Shown here piece after piece: positions 62,849-64,000 of a stretch of DNA of 64,000 nucleotides (its first letter is position 1; every line of letters begins with the position of its first letter). The position numbers and the translations under genes are program-made. Under the pieces are notes generated by a model that did not search any database, had not been told where the DNA came from, and saw only the letters and a program-made list of their open reading frames with translations. Source of the DNA: Lonicera japonica (Eukaryota; Streptophyta; Magnoliopsida; Dipsacales; Caprifoliaceae). The stretch spans positions 19,759,511 to 19,823,510 of the forward strand of contig CM038467.1 of the NCBI GenBank assembly GCA_021464415.1. The letters are read 5' to 3'.

Positions 62849-63190
62849 AGATTCATTCTCCACGCCTCTTAAAATGACACAAAGGAAAATGACTAACACT
62901 TCTCTTGAATAAATTGAAATTAATAGGAAGCGAGTTGATCCATACCTGCCAAAGAAAGTTCTTGATTTTAGTAGGAATTAGTAACTTCCAAATATTTCGA
63001 ACCCAACCAATAGAACCTTGAGAGCTCTCCCCTGCCATCCATTACACCTAACCGAGTCTCTAATAGATTTAATAACCCGATACCCACTTATAACAATATA
63101 CCGTCGAAATCGATCACAAAGCCAATTCATATTATCCTCCATACCCATATTATTACACGGCATATTACAAATAAAATCCATATTTTCGAG
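62849..63190 (-). pseudogene. LINE zinc-binding (zf-RVT) region
   Basis: The minus strand reads FRRYIVISGYRVIKSIRDS, then IWKLLIPTKIKNFLWQVW, SLPINFNLFKR and FPLCHF. This is the zf-RVT domain (PF13966) that follows reverse transcriptase in plant LINEs. A frameshift lies just before the solo LTR. The reverse transcriptase itself is absent, so the LINE was 5'-truncated. Confidence 0.85.
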
Positions 63191-63535
63191 TAAAAAATAA
63201 ATATTTTATTAAGTCAACGTTCTAAACACTAAACAAAAGTAAAGTAAACTAAGCAAATGGCCCCTAAATTATTGATATTGTCTCACTTTGGCCCTCAAAA
63301 AAAAATTGCCTTATTTAAATATTTAAACTATTCACCAAGTTTCAAATTGTCTCATCCGTCTAATTTAGGCATTAACATAGACGGAATCAAGGACAAAATT
63401 GTCATTTCAATTAGATATTTTTTAAAACATAATTTTATTTAGATTTAAAAAATTATTATGAAGGAAAAATAAAAAAAATAAAAAAAAAACGAAAATGAAC
63501 AGAGAGAGATCCACGGACCAAAAAGCCTTGATTTA
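63191..63535. other. Flank between LINE and right-edge gene fragment
   Basis: AT-rich. TGGCCCCTAAATTATTGAT..GTCTCACTTTGGCCC with GACGGAATCAAGGAC..AAATTGTCATTT resembles a MULE-type terminal sequence, but no opposite end is in the window. Confidence 0.35.
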
Positions 63536-64000
63536 ATGGCTGAAGCGAAAGCGAAGGATAAGGATGATGAATCATTCGAAGATTTCACCTTCGCATCTTT
63601 CCCCAATTAATCCCTTCACACCAAAACCACCACCGATGATGACACCGACAAATGGGGCGATTTCATCATATCTTCGCTCAGATCCGAGCTTCCCATGCAC
63701 TGCACTGTCCGCCGGCCAAATATCATATCGCAATAATAATAATCAATGGGTTAAGACAAAAAGAGCTTTGCCTCTTATCCTTATTTGGCGGCGAGGAAGA
63801 AGAATGATTCTTATGTTATTATTGATGCATCGAGATGCGTCAGCTGGTGATGTGAAGGTAAAGCACCCTTTTATCGATAAATTTAATAATAATAAGTAAT
63901 TGAAATCTAAAAATGGGTTTGATGATATTATCACAAATCTGTATGGGTTAATTTTGGTGCCGAGGAAAATGGTTTTAATGATATTATGCCTTTGCAAAAA
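63536..64000 (+). pseudogene. 5' part of a broken DDESF..FASF gene
   Basis: ATG at 63536 starts MAEAKAKDKDDESFEDFTFA, then SFPN and an in-frame TAA at 63608. The same frame continues past the stop with TDDDTDKWGDFI. After shifts, ALPL..LFGGEEEE-like coding near 63765-63798 and NGFDDIITNLYG near 63914 follow. I recall plant proteins of unknown function with acidic SFGDF.FASF, WGDF and GALPLSLFG motifs in this order. The stop and shifts mark a pseudogene unless sequence errors explain them. It runs off the window. Confidence 0.6.

Overview
The window is nuclear DNA of a flowering plant, most likely a eudicot. The genes have several short exons with GT-AG introns, the intergenic DNA is very AT-rich, and most of the sequence between genes is plant-type transposable elements: hAT, Mutator-like, PIF/Harbinger-like miniature inverted-repeat elements (MITEs), SINEs, a LINE, solo LTRs and Helitron-like ends. 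I cannot name the species. All comparisons were made by eye, without alignment or database search.

Layout. (1) 1.2-7 kb, plus strand: a complete five-exon ZOP1-like gene for a zinc-finger plus OCRE-domain splicing and silencing factor. Its promoter, first coding exon and start of intron 1 are duplicated in tandem just upstream, and an insertion splits the downstream copy. (2) 14.7-39.3 kb, minus strand: three intronless paralogues of the plant DUF1645 family at 14.7, 27.1 and 38.4 kb. The second and third lie in roughly 5-kb duplicated blocks whose different transposon loads expose empty and filled insertion sites. (3) Between those blocks, at 30.6-35.85 kb, lies a large inverted repeat whose outer ends look like Helitron 3' termini. 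(4) 44.2-45.9 kb, minus strand: a decayed serine carboxypeptidase-like gene. (5) 50.2-55.1 kb, minus strand: a complete six-exon RBP47-type gene for a three-RRM poly(U)/poly(A)-binding protein. (6) 55.5-63.2 kb: a LINE 3' end cut twice by later insertions. One insertion is a 2.7-kb solo LTR with a 5-bp target duplication. The other is a retroelement remnant that itself holds a Mutator-like element carrying a secretory-signal exon. (7) 63.5 kb to the right edge: the broken start of another gene.

The intact genes are ZOP1, RBP47 and probably the three DUF1645 genes. From memory, ZOP1 and RBP47A are adjacent loci in Arabidopsis (At1g49590 and At1g49600). Their linkage here would then be an old neighbourhood stretched to over 40 kb by duplication and transposons.

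The most unusual signal is recurrent. At least five separate miniature elements (about 18.1, 20.9, 28.5, 29.6 and 42.0 kb) carry internal hairpins of 21-26 nt. They belong to three sequence families, most form arrays of 4-6 hairpins, and arm sequences differ between copies while pairing is kept. I found no known element class that explains this layout.
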